A DNA stretch of 64,000 nt. Origin: Plantago ovata. Taxonomy: Eukaryota > Streptophyta > Magnoliopsida > Lamiales > Plantaginaceae. Made by a program: the position numbers and the translations under genes. The notes below the pieces were generated by a model that searched no databases, had not been told where the DNA came from, and worked only from the letters and a program-made list of their open reading frames with translations. The stretch covers positions 12,861,745 through 12,925,744 of the forward strand of contig CM051456.1 of the NCBI GenBank assembly GCA_028274465.1, given 5' to 3'. Positions 1 through 9,513 of the stretch are shown here, in pieces. The stretch's first letter is position 1, and each line of letters opens with the position of its first letter.

Positions 1-522
1 AGTCGCAGCATCTTCCGCTCGCTGGACCAGAACCTTACCTACATCTGTGACATGCACCTTGAACATGGCAGCAACGGGGTCCAATCCTCTTGAGGTCCTC
101 CAACTTATCGTCTCTCAGCAATGTGCGACACCCCTCCTTATCGAGTAACTGGCTCTGGCTCGTGTTTACCACCAACAACTCATGTTACCTTCTCCAGATG
201 CTTAGTATCATTGTTGGAATGCAAGTAATGCGAAACACGCTCCTTCTCCTTACGCAAGCACTCCTCCGCCTTCACCATGTAATCAGGACAAGAATCCTCC
301 ACAATCCAGTTCGACGCCTTACCAGAATAGTACCGAGAACTCTCCTTCAGAAACGGTTTTTCAAACTCCTTATCATAATAATCCATATTCCCCATCCCCA
401 TCTCGACATAAATATCCAATACATTCTTCAGCAGGTTCCCCTGCCAAGATCTTCTTGATCTTTCTGATGCCGTTCTCTATTAATCTCCATCCTTGTTCCA
501 ATATCAACTTGTTCTCACTCAT
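1..522 (-). pseudogene. Cullin-1-like pseudogene, N-terminal part, runs off left edge
   Basis: The minus strand encodes recognisable cullin-1 N-terminal blocks in broken frames. An ATG at 522 opens MSENKLILEQGW and about 30 residues typical of the CUL1 start. The sequence then jumps straight to the later cullin block [15 protein letters not shown], so well over 100 codons are missing and the frame changes. The next block includes [15 protein letters not shown] and runs to about position 183, where a small deletion shifts the frame before ELLVVNTSQ. Near position 95 a further stretch of about 10 codons is lost before RGLDPVAAMFKVHVTD. Cullin-1 is the scaffold of SCF ubiquitin ligases; this copy cannot make one. 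The blocks join without visible introns, which would suit a processed copy, but the missing pieces could also be plain deletions. A TATA-rich stretch lies upstream at about 633-655. Confidence 0.85.
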
Positions 523-947
523 CTTTGATCAGATAGACAGGTGAACATGAACAAAGTAGAAACAGACATAGATTTTGGTGCAAGAAGAAACAGAGAAAAA
601 GAAACTCGTAGGTAGAATGAATGAATGATTGAAGTATATATATAAATATATATAGGAGTAAAAAACTTTCTTCTTTCTGGACTCCAGAGTCTAGTATACC
701 ATACTTCGGAATCAAGCATCTAATTTGAGGTCTAAATGTGGGAAACAAAATATTTAACGAATAAAACTATGTTTTATTACCAAGTCTAAACGTTATGGAC
801 TTGAGGTAATAACATAATTTGCAATACATTGTTGAGAAACTAGAAAACTTTGCTTTGTTATCGGCGTTATTCGATATTTGGATGAATGAACTAACAATAA
901 GGGGCGGAACTAGAAAGCTTTGCTTTGCTCTGCTTATATACTATATA
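523..947. other. Intergenic; holds a short copy of a ureide permease exon
   Basis: No intact gene is visible. Positions 824-891 closely resemble part of ureide permease exon 3 and its donor edge at 2729-2788, with a few substitutions and a small insertion, in the same orientation. A shorter echo of the same words (aactagaaagctttgctttgct) follows at about 907-930. This may be the last trace of a tandem ureide permease copy. Confidence 0.5.
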
Positions 948-1206
948 GTTTCTCCGTTCACAACCAAGCTTCCCATTTCATTTCGTTGACTTTTTCGAGG
1001 CCTCGTTTGACTCCGAATTATTTCTAAATCACACCGGAAAAAAATAGTTTGAACTTATATTATAGAAGTGGGAATCTTATATTTTCATAATATAATTTCA
1101 AATATTTTTTTCCAGTACGTTCATTCATGATTATTTCGTACTCAAACGGAGTCAAATAAAAGTCAACAAAATCAAATGGAAAAATCTTAGGTGTGAACGG
1201 AGGAAG
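948..1206. mobile_element. Stowaway-like MITE, copy 1
   Basis: This 259 bp AT-rich element has terminal inverted repeats (left tctccgttcacaacc, right ggtgtgaacggagga) and is flanked by TA at 946-947 and 1207-1208. Inner inverted blocks also match, for example ccatttcatttcgttgactt against aagtcaacaaaatcaaatgg. The TA target duplication and the CTCCGT-type termini are hallmarks of Tc1/mariner-derived Stowaway MITEs. Related copies lie at 6251-6499 and 27318-27550. Confidence 0.8.
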
Positions 1207-1510
1207 TAGTTAGGAGGATGGTACAACATCTCATGCCTAATAATGTACTAGTCTAATAGTACATAACTAATATAAAGTTATAAACTGTAAATAATAAACA
1301 CGCTTTTAACATTACAATTACTCCTATACTTGGATTATTTCACACTCCTGCAGTTTTGCTTGTTCAATCTTCTCTTGATCTTTATCTTGACATTTTGCAT
1401 GTTTCGTAAAACCATGGGGCGTCATGTTTATTTCGCATAGTATGGGGAAGTACATTGCCTACTAGCGAAACCCTCACGCATACATGAACTTTTCAACCGG
1501 AAATTCAAAC

Positions 1511-3627
1511 CTATTTAATAGAAGAGACAGAACGTTCCTTCCTATGACCTGATGATGCCATGAGGATTCCAACTGCAATGACGAACATCGAGAGCATGCA
1601 CACAAGTAGTACATACGTTTTTCTTGATGATCTTCGGTACTCCCCAAACAGAAGTACACCCCAAAATGTGCTTACCAGTGGAAGTGCCTGCAATTATCAG
1701 ATGAAAAGGCCAAGCTAGTTAAGTTCTGTACTCTAGTCGATTTCTTGACTACTCGTACGTGTTTTCCAGATTTTAAATTTTAAACTCACTGTAGAATCCT
1801 GAACTAAACAGAGGTGATGAAAGTGAAGAAGAGAATTCAGACACCAAGAAACTGACCTGGACAGCATCTGCTGCGGCATAGCCAGCAGCTTGACCTCCCA
1901 TAAACTGAAGTCCATTTCCAAATCCACACAAAAGTCCGGCTAAAAGTGCCCAACCTCTACCATTCCAGTCGGATAAATAAGCCTTAAATGAGGACTTGGG
2001 CAGATCCAACACTGGGCGATACAAAAAGCTGATGTTTAAAATAACGGCAACCACAAAACAGGATACTGAGAAGTAGAAAAACGCGGTGTATACACTTAAG
2101 TGTGGCACACCATCTTTTAATGTGTGCCACTGGTCATTTGTAGCCAAATTAACAGCCGGAGAAAATAGAGAGAAGCAAAATCCAGCAAAGGTAGTAGTTG
2201 CCAGGCCAATAAAAGTTCCCTTCCCAATTACCTGCAAATGCAAAATCATATGAAACAAATGATAAACTTCCTATAATCATAAAGAGACAGCACGGAATGG
2301 CTCAAATCACGATCTATACTTTATACTAGTATGGTTCACTTAACCTTAATCGCCCTCTTATTTTCAAGCTCTATAAGAAAACCAGCAGTTCCAACTTCCA
2401 CCTTCTCTTTACTAGCACTCCCATTTTCCGGATCTGCAAGAAGAATCTAATCTCAAAGATGCCTAGATCAAGTTTCTCAACAAAAAAAAAAAAAAGATGC
2501 CTAGATATATCAACACCAGCCTATATGGCAAAAATGAACTTTATATGAAGAAGTGCTTAACAGTTTTCCATACCTTCACTGCTTGCATATGGATCATTAG
2601 CTAATATGTCCTTGTCAACACTGTCCAAGTTCAGTTCAAAGTTGGCATTAGTGTATTGGCAATTGGCATGTCTGTAATCAATTCCAAGCACTATAAATTA
2701 TAAAATCGCGTCAAAAGATGCATACATACGTACATTGTTGAGAAACTAGAGAGCTTTGCTTTGTCATCAGCATTATTAGACGAATGAACAGCAGAGCCAA
2801 AGCAAACTGCAATCAAGAAACACCCAACGCCAGGAAAAAGAATCTCTGCCCTGTTGATTTTTCCGTCTAGAAAGTAATTCAAGGTTGTGCCTACATTTAC
2901 ACAACCGTATTATACTTGGCACAAGTTTTATTATCCTGGCATGAAGATGAAATTAGTTACATCAAATGTAGAATACCTACCTATCACAACAGTTATGCTT
3001 GCACATATGACCTGAGTCACGGACAAACCAACAAATGCCCAAGCATATTGAGTCGCCAAGTTACCAAGGCTAAGTACAATTCCACCAGCCATCGCGAACA
3101 ATATACTAGGCCAATTATCCTGCAGCATTTGCAGGAAAAGTAGAAAATTTACGCACTCTCTATTTCACAAGATCGAACTTCAAACACACACAAATCCAAC
3201 ACATGACAAGTCATAACTCACCATCTCAACATTCACAATGAATCAAATACAATCCAGTCAATCAGCAACAGTATCAACTCCAACTAGACCTAAAGTCTTT
3301 AAGTGATTAATACTTAAGAGGCTCTCTCTTGTTGTGGCCTAACATAACTAAGCATGTTGCCAAACAATCATAACAGAAATACAGTTTCACCTGAAAAAGC
3401 TGATCCAAGAAATTAGGCCTGTCAATAGTGCTCTTCCCAATTTGGCCAAATGTGAAAGCAATGATAATAGCAGCCAACAGATTAGTGATAGTATAATCAA
3501 GATAAGTATGTTGCGGCAAACGGCCACGCCTCTCTAGAAGAGTAAGAATAGCTGGCCATGTACCCAAGAAGAACAAGGCCAAGAGCATACATACTATTGC
3601 ACCTCCTTTGCTCTCAACCACATACAT
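1511..3627 (-). CDS. Ureide permease (UPS family), 7 coding exons
   Basis: Coding exons on the minus strand are 3627-3391, 3119-2981, 2890-2734, 2671-2574, 2433-2345, 2231-1857 and 1687-1511. All are GT-AG and in frame, giving 423 residues. The start MYVVESKGGAIVCMLLALFF, the central SLGNLATQYAWAFVGLSVT, NDQWHTLKDGVPHLSVYTAF and the end ALPLVSTFWGVLLFGEYRRS are diagnostic of plant ureide permeases. About ten hydrophobic segments are evident, with a hydrophilic loop from exons 4-5 in the middle (around residues 130-190). Family members are plasma-membrane, proton-coupled carriers of allantoin, uracil, xanthine and similar oxo-heterocycles, used in nitrogen transport and nucleobase salvage. The 5' UTR reaches an acceptor at 3705/3706, so a leader intron lies upstream. 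The gene looks intact; which UPS paralogue it is cannot be told. Confidence 0.95.
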
Positions 3628-3705
3628 CTTAAGTTCTCCATCATAAAATCTATGGGCAACAACACTATATATCGATGAAGAAGGAACTCGAATATAATCC
3701 TGTTC

Positions 3706-4176
3706 CTGTCAAAAGAATCCAGAAATGTATACATATTTTATATCCAGAAATGGGGATTTGCTCACCAAAGACAACAAACATAAAAATAACTTATCATGCA
3801 CTCTGCAAGGGCCAAACATGTAGTGGAGAATATGTTCCATGAAGAAAAGGCACATACATAAAAGGAAGGCAAACTTGAGAACAACATGAAAGTAAAAGGA
3901 TCATTGACTAGCTCTAGCTCTAGTTGATTGATCACCATTTTGAGAAGAGAGATAGAAGAGAAGGGCAAGACAGAGAAGTAGCAGTAATAGTTCAGAAAGG
4001 CAAGAAACAAGAAATTCAATAATTGTATTTGTAGTACTACTATTTGATTTGATTGGCCAACAAAAAAAGATCATAGAAAGTGATTGAATTGAACATATAC
4101 AACGTGTATGTCCATTTCAGTTTGGTACCATATGAAAAAGAACCATATGCAGGGATTTTTATTAACATGGTTTTAC

Positions 4177-4179
<3 letters not shown>
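3706..4179. other. Probable 5' leader intron and promoter of the ureide permease gene
   Basis: A minus-strand acceptor (tttgacag then gaacagg) at 3705/3706 indicates a spliced 5' UTR, so this stretch probably holds the leader intron, first non-coding exon and promoter. The exact upstream exon was not resolved. No other gene is visible here. Confidence 0.4.
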
Positions 4180-4237
<58 letters not shown>

Positions 4238-4264
4238 TTGTTATTATTATTATTATTATTATTT
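4180..4264. repeat. (TTA)n/(ATT)n microsatellite
   Basis: About 85 bp of trinucleotide repeat with one interruption (ttttg near 4238). The polyleucine frame across it is an artefact of the repeat. Confidence 0.95.
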
Positions 4265-6250
4265 TATCGATGAGATATGATTTATGAATAATATGAATAA
4301 TTCGCGATGAAATCAACTGGTGTGAATGTGATGGTATATGAATCAGCAGCATCTTGAGAGGACCCACGAGACCGAATCTTTACATCATCAGCAAGTAGCA
4401 ACGGAGTTGTCCCCAAATGAGCTGAAAGAACAAAGAATTAATAATTCGTTTGTTATGTAATTGGTCTTTTTATTTTTATAATTGATTGCCTTCTTTTGTA
4501 GAAGTATTTGTTAGTTGTGTTCGCTGTCATATTTTTGACTTTTTTTATTTTTTATTTTACATGCATGAATTACATAATAATAATATTTAAACTCAGTCCA
4601 AAAATATTAGAGAACAAGTAGAAGGAAGTTTAGAAACTGTCCATTTCGTTTGAACAGAACTGAATTGAATTGAACAGAACTGAACAGAATTTATTTGTAG
4701 TATAAAATATAACTAAGTAAGTCTGAACATAATTGAACTGAACTGAAAATAATGAGATTTTTTACGAAGAGAACAGAGCCTTAGAATAAAAAAATTCTTC
4801 CTTAGTCTCGTAATTATGTAATTTATTTCGTGTTGAAACTTAAAAGAAATAGAAATAAATTTTCACTTTATGCAGTTTGTCGTGTATATTTTTCATGGAT
4901 GACGTAAAGAAAGTGAAAATAAGGTCGGTCCATATCTTTTTTATTATTTGGAATGCCATGTTAAAGATTCAACTTTTTATTCAGTGGTTGATTTTTGTTA
5001 AACATGTTATTGTTTTGTCAGTTAAACTCGATGGAAAAGCGTTTTTAGATGGATGTTGCATTGTTGCTAAAGTTAAAATTGTTGAGGGGTCAATCCACAA
5101 TCAACTCCAATTTTTAATTAATATAGAGGCATGTAATCACAAACTTAATTCATTTAACCTCCTTCATTCGTGGGATTTTTCAAACTCTTTTAGATGTCCA
5201 ACAAGTAAAAAAGTTAATGCGGGTGGAAATGCAAGTAGTGGGATTCAATCCCTATACCTGAATCCTCCAAGGTTCTTATAAGATAAAAAATAAATTCATC
5301 TTATCTACCGGCTCAAACTAATAGAGGGTAAAATTAATCCACTTGTACTTAATTTCTAAAATAACTTTAAAGGTGAAGTGGAAAAATAACGGAATTTGCT
5401 CGATTAAATGAGGGAAAATTGGTCCCAATTAAGTCGATCTATCCAATTCGAAGGTCACTCGCCTAGCGGCCCTAGGTATAGAGATAAAGCCCGTTGTTAT
5501 AGCCCAAGTCCATGTCTTCTAAGCCCAGGCCCTAATTTATCTAAAAACATTATTTTATCTCTAATGGAACTGTCAGTAAACCCTAAACCCTATTCTAACC
5601 ATAGTGAAGATAAGAGGCGCAGCTGCTCAAACATCGAGAGGATGAGGATCCTGAAAACGCAGTGTTGGAGTTAAAATCAACATATCCAAGGCAAGTTTTC
5701 ATCTTCGATGCATGTTCATATTATTCTTTTACTATTTTCCAACTTATAAGATTGTGTTCTATATGTTGAGATTGTTTAATTGTTACGATATGATCTTGAT
5801 TCAGATTTGTGAGTTAAGAAGCATGTTCAATTATGTCGCAACCATGTTTATTGTTGTTATTGTCAAATTGATTGATCCAATTCATATTTGATGCATATAC
5901 CGAGATAGGATGTTGAATGTGTGTTTAATTTGACAATCGAAATGAATTTTACAAACATACCATGAATGTTGATTTGCAAAGTAAATGGTTTAGATGATTG
6001 GATTGCGGTTGCAGTACTTTACCAGTTCCTTAAATGTTCTGGTAGGCGGTTTAGATGATTGTTTTGCGGTTGCAGTACTTTACCAGTTCCTTAAATATTC
6101 TGGTAGGCGGTCCATCTGACTGGTATTCTAGTTTCGGTTCTTTGACATAATCCATTATTCGGTGACAGAAAGACAGAACCCTTTTCCCATCTCGTCCAAC
6201 TTCTTTTGCGCCATAATACTTCAAATATTGTGTTATTCATGAATGTAATA
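4265..6250. other. Intergenic, no recognisable gene
   Basis: The stretch holds AT-rich DNA with short imperfect iterations of gaactgaa/gaacagaa (4645-4755), and an open frame of 134 codons at 4877-5281 (+) with no recognisable domain and skewed composition. Around 5460-5690 is a more GC-balanced patch with no identifiable product. Nothing is confidently coding. Confidence 0.5.
5987..6108. repeat. 61-bp tandem duplication
   Basis: Two adjacent 61 bp units (5987-6047 and 6048-6108) begin ggtttagatgattg and end ctggtaggc. They differ at only a few positions, so this is a recent local duplication. Confidence 0.9.
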
Positions 6251-6499
6251 CTTCCTCCGGTAACTTATAAGAACCCCATTTCATTTTGTTGACATTTTCG
6301 AGGTCCGCTTTGACCTCAAATTAATCATAATTCATTATGCGAAAAATAATTTTAAAAGTTATATTATAAAAATATAAGAAGTATAATATAATTTTTTAAA
6401 TTATTTTTCTCACAATGAATTATGATTAATTTGAGGTCCAACCGGACATCGAAAAAGTCAATAAAACGAAATGGGGTTCTTATAAGTGACCGTAGGAAG
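6251..6499. mobile_element. Stowaway-like MITE, copy 2
   Basis: This 249 bp element is flanked by TA at 6249-6250 and 6500-6501. Its ends are long inverted repeats: cttcctccggtaacttataa on the left against ttataagtgaccgtaggaag on the right. The inverted homology continues inward (ccccatttcattttgttgac against gtcaataaaacgaaatgggg), so the element can fold along most of its length. Confidence 0.88.
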
Positions 6500-6596
6500 T
6501 AGCACTTATTGTATGTCATTTGGTTGGATTTTTGTTAGATTTTTATAATTGTGGAAACTAGGTTTTTTCTGAGTGTTTTTTTTAATGGCAGTGATC

Positions 6597-6845
6597 ATGG
6601 CGAGTGACAAGTTTAACATACATATTCATTACGCTGGTGAGCATTCGACACTCACCAATATTGACCCCAAGAGGTACTCTGAACGGAAGCTTGTCGATGA
6701 TGTTGATAAAACAGTGTTGAAAAATGTAAGTTATAACCACATCCTGTTTTTCACTATGCATGCTAAGTGTGAGGGCAGTGCGGATGTTATAGACATTGTA
6801 AGTGATTTATCAGTGAAGACGATGTTTGAGAGGAACACTAAGTAG
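6597..6845 (+). pseudogene. PB1-like, transposon-associated ORF fragment
   Basis: A short frame starts MASDKFNIHIHYAGEHSTLT and ends with a stop at 6843-6845, about 82 residues. The opening F-x-I-x-I-H-x-A-G pattern resembles the PB1-like N-terminal domain found in many plant transposon-derived ORFs (MULE and CACTA cargo). No transposase core follows in frame. It lies just upstream of repeat DNA and foldbacks belonging to a transposon-rich block, so I read it as a transposon fragment, not a host gene. Identification is by pattern only. Confidence 0.3.
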
Positions 6846-7053
6846 GGGTATTATTGTCCTTTTGGGTACCGGAAGGTTAGTAACATGTACGCCCTTCTGA
6901 CTCAGTCCGTGGGTTGGTCAGTCGGACGCCATTGTGGCTTCTACGGTCCGAGGAGCACCTTCCCTTGAGGCTAATTAGTTCTTCCTTGTCGTAAGGAGAG
7001 CTCTTGCCCGTTTACCAATGCCTAGTCGGACCAATACTTGTCCGATCGTCAAG

Positions 7054-7127
7054 GTGGGAGAGTACTGCTCGACCACCATGTGGGAGAGTACTGCTCGACC
7101 ACCATGTGGGAGCGTACTGCTCGACAA
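7054..7127. repeat. 26-bp tandem repeat, about 2.8 copies
   Basis: The unit gtgggagagtactgctcgac plus caccat occurs at 7054-7079 and 7080-7105, with a diverged partial third copy at 7106-7127. It lies in GC-richer DNA just before the foldback cluster. Confidence 0.9.
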
Positions 7128-7170
7128 CTGGTACGCTCTTAGGAGTTGGATATATTCCGACACCAACAAT

Positions 7171-7253
7171 ATGAAGAATTGTGGTGGTATAAATATAGAA
7201 GAAGCATTTCTAAGGCCTGCTTCTTCTATATTTGTACCACCACAATTCTTCAT
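7171..7253. repeat. Near-perfect 36-bp foldback (hairpin 1)
   Basis: The arms 7171-7206 and 7218-7253 pair over 36 bp with a single G-U wobble when transcribed on the plus strand, closing an 11-nt loop (tttctaaggcc). The arm centre reads gaattgtggtggtataaata. Size and pairing resemble a young plant pre-miRNA or a siRNA-producing foldback; expression is unknown. Confidence 0.9.
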
Positions 7254-7312
7254 CTTCTCATTATTAATATACTACATTTCTACAAGTTTAGTTAAATATG
7301 ACCTTGTGTTGT

Positions 7313-7391
7313 GAATGATTGTAGTAGGCAGGCACCGTAACAACAGCATTTCTAATGCCGTTGTTACTGTGCCGGCCTATTTCAGTCATTC
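7313..7391. repeat. 37-bp imperfect foldback (hairpin 2)
   Basis: Arms 7313-7349 and 7355-7391 pair at 33 of 37 positions, counting wobbles, around a 5-nt loop (ttcta). The best-paired core is ggcaccgtaacaacagcat against atgccgttgttactgtgcc. The mismatch pattern, spread along the stem, is what plant pre-miRNAs show. Confidence 0.85.
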
Positions 7392-7429
7392 TCATCGCCT
7401 GGCCTACTAATAAATGGACTTTATTTCCT

Positions 7430-8040
7430 GGTATCCATAGAGTCAACATTACGAACTTTCCTTGCTTTCCCAGTCCTCGTCTATACTTATTAAGTGACAA
7501 TAAGTTAAATAACAATCAAGTGTAGTCTGGGTCTTGAAAAGTAAGGAAAGTTTGTATTGCGGTAATCATGTCAAGCAAGGAAATGTTAGTTAAATATGAT
7601 TTACATGCATAAAAAATACAATCACATTGTCCTTCGTACACACCATCACTTCCATTACTAGATAGTGTTGGTGTGTCCGAGGGACAATGTGTTTGTACTT
7701 CGGTAATCATGTAAACCAAGGAAAGGTTATAAGTTAAATATGGTGTGCATAGAGTTAACAGTACGAATTCCCTTAATTCCAAGGCTCCGTATACACTTAA
7801 ATTACAATTAAATGTACCTGGGGTCTTGTAACTAAGGGAGTTTGTACTGCGGTAATCATGTGAACCATATATATATAGCCTAATGACACAAGAAGTTTAG
7901 TTAAATATGGTTTGCATGCATAAAAAATACAAACACATTGGCCTTCGGTTACACCATCACTTCCATTACTAGCTAGTGTCGGTGTGTCTGAGGGCCAATG
8001 TGTTTGTACTTCAGTAATCATGTAAACCATATATTCGTAA
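7430..8040. repeat. Tandem duplication of a unit of about 300 bp, each with two foldbacks
   Basis: Unit 1 (about 7430-7740) and unit 2 (about 7741-8040) share ordered blocks: a catagagt(c/t)aaca start, an AT-rich middle, cggtaatcatgt, gttaaatatg, and a strong foldback. In unit 1 the strong foldback has arms 7598-7649 and 7665-7717; in unit 2 the arms are 7908-7960 and 7976-8029. Loops are nearly the same (ttccattactagata and ttccattactagcta). A weaker foldback precedes each: aactttccttgctttcccag against the DNA near 7528-7556, and aattcccttaattccaaggc against the DNA near 7820-7850. The units have diverged but kept pairing. Confidence 0.8.
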
Positions 8041-8142
8041 GAAGTTGTATATATACTCACCTTAAGATAAGTTATTTGATAAGTTACTTTATTTTTTGTT
8101 ACAAATTATCATGGTTCAAACTTAAATTTTATGCGTACAGAC

Positions 8143-8930
8143 AATGAACGTCGATGGTCAAGCACAACCCCAGGGCGGCAACGATGGTCAAGCACAGCCC
8201 CATGGCGGCGACAATGGGCTGCCTGTCTTATCCGTTGGGCAGGGTTCCATGTAAGTTTTGTACTTAAAGTTTGTATTTAATTGTTTTTATATATAGTTGT
8301 GGGTATCCATGATTATTTTTTTAATATGTGTTACAGGTTTCACCCGCCTGAAGCTAATAGAAAGTTGGCTAACATCATCCGTAGAAGATTCCATACGCTT
8401 TCAGAGCTGGGGAGTGGGGGTGAAAGGTGGAGTACGCTTCCTATGTCCGCAAAGGAGCAGTTTTTTTCGAGGAATTGAAGGTACTTTATTTGTATTTAAT
8501 AACTTTACGTCCGCATTCATGATGTTGGGTAGGCGGCGCCCATGATTATGTTAGACCGCAACCTTAGGTTATTGAGTAGGCGGCGCTCACTAATTAAGTG
8601 TAACATTTAGGTAAATTGTGTTTCATTTCACTTATGTATATTGAATATATATTGCAGAACTACTATTATATGCCTCCTGCTCATATGGAGGAGTTGTGGA
8701 ATGCGTTCCTGGTCCGAGGATCTAGCATCCACAGGCATACGATGATGAGAGTCAAAACTGACTGAAGCAAGGAGGGAAAATGGTCCCTAGGGATTGACAC
8801 GGCTTCTCGGCCGCTGTGGGAGGCGTACTGGAACCAGGACCCTCCCTTCCTCATCCAGCCGCACCACCATGCTGGAGCTTTGGGTGGGGTGGAGAACGCA
8901 GAGGCAGAGGAGTAGCTAGTAGTTTTAGTA
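8143..8930 (+). pseudogene. CACTA/En-Spm-associated ORF, decayed
   Basis: An ATG at 8143 begins MNVDGQAQPQGGNDGQAQPH, followed by a plausible intron (donor gtaagt near 8250, acceptor near 8336). The next exon encodes FHPPEANRKLANIIRRRFHT. It loses frame in the t-run near 8461, where FFEELK would be expected, by one extra base. A later segment reads YYYMPPAHMEELWNAFLVRG and then hits a stop at about 8762; a final frame gives WSLGIDTASRPLWEAYWNQD. The pattern of W, FFEELK, MPP, RG and a late WE(A)YW is like the accessory ORF of plant En/Spm elements. It sits just inside the CACTA 3' end, which supports that reading. It is not functional as read. Confidence 0.45.
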
Positions 8931-9059
8931 TTTTTAGTTTATGTTCGTACATTGTAGGATTAATTGCATCTCCGTACATTTTGAGATGCTCGTTTTTTAT
9001 GTTTATGTTCGTACATTTTAGTATTTCTGTACGTACACTTTTAGTTTGTTGAATGAAAT

Positions 9060-9510
9060 TTATATTTTCGTACTGTCAATCATCGTATATAAATCTCTGG
9101 CGCATTCAATTTTAACTCGAATAACAAATATAATTTGAAAACAATAACAGAAGTTAAAAAAATATATATATAAAATATAGCGACGAATGACGCTATCCGT
9201 CGCCCTGAGCACTTGGCCAGGGAAGGACACGTGTCCCCTCCATTTAGCGACGGTTAAACCCATCACTCGCTAAATAATAGCGACGGATAATTTGTTCCGT
9301 CTCCATAATTGTCAACGACCATTAGGGAGACGGATAGGTTTATCCGTCGCTATTATTTTGCGACGGATGGGTTTAACCGTAACTTTCTATTTTAGCGACG
9401 CCACTTTTCACGACGTCCTATTTAGCGACGGACAATCCGTCGCTAATCGCAGATCACTAACATATAGCGACGGATTTCATCCGTCGCTAAACTGCTGATT
9501 TCTTGTAGTG
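9060..9510. mobile_element. CACTA (En/Spm) transposon 3' terminus with subterminal repeats
   Basis: Reading inward on the minus strand from 9510 gives the classic terminus CACTACAAGAAATCAGCAG. The neighbouring 330 bp (about 9178-9490) carry about ten copies, in both orientations, of tagcgacggat-type words, as expected of the subterminal transposase-binding repeats of En/Spm elements. A 3-bp target duplication would begin ttt at 9511. No matching CACTA 5' end was found upstream in this window, so the element is truncated, rearranged or its left end is too diverged to see. The foldbacks and decayed ORF upstream are probably part of it. Confidence 0.85.
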
Positions 9511-9513
9511 TTT

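Noticed and set aside
4080..4280. Open frame rich in Leu and Tyr
   Set aside because: It is created by the (TTA)n microsatellite and has no coding features outside it.
4877..5281. 134-codon plus-strand frame
   Set aside because: No recognisable family, low-complexity and Ile/Val-rich; upstream and downstream DNA gives no gene structure.
7430..8040. CRISPR-like spaced repeats
   Set aside because: Plant nuclear context, only two diverged units, and the structure is foldback with tandem duplication, not repeat-spacer.
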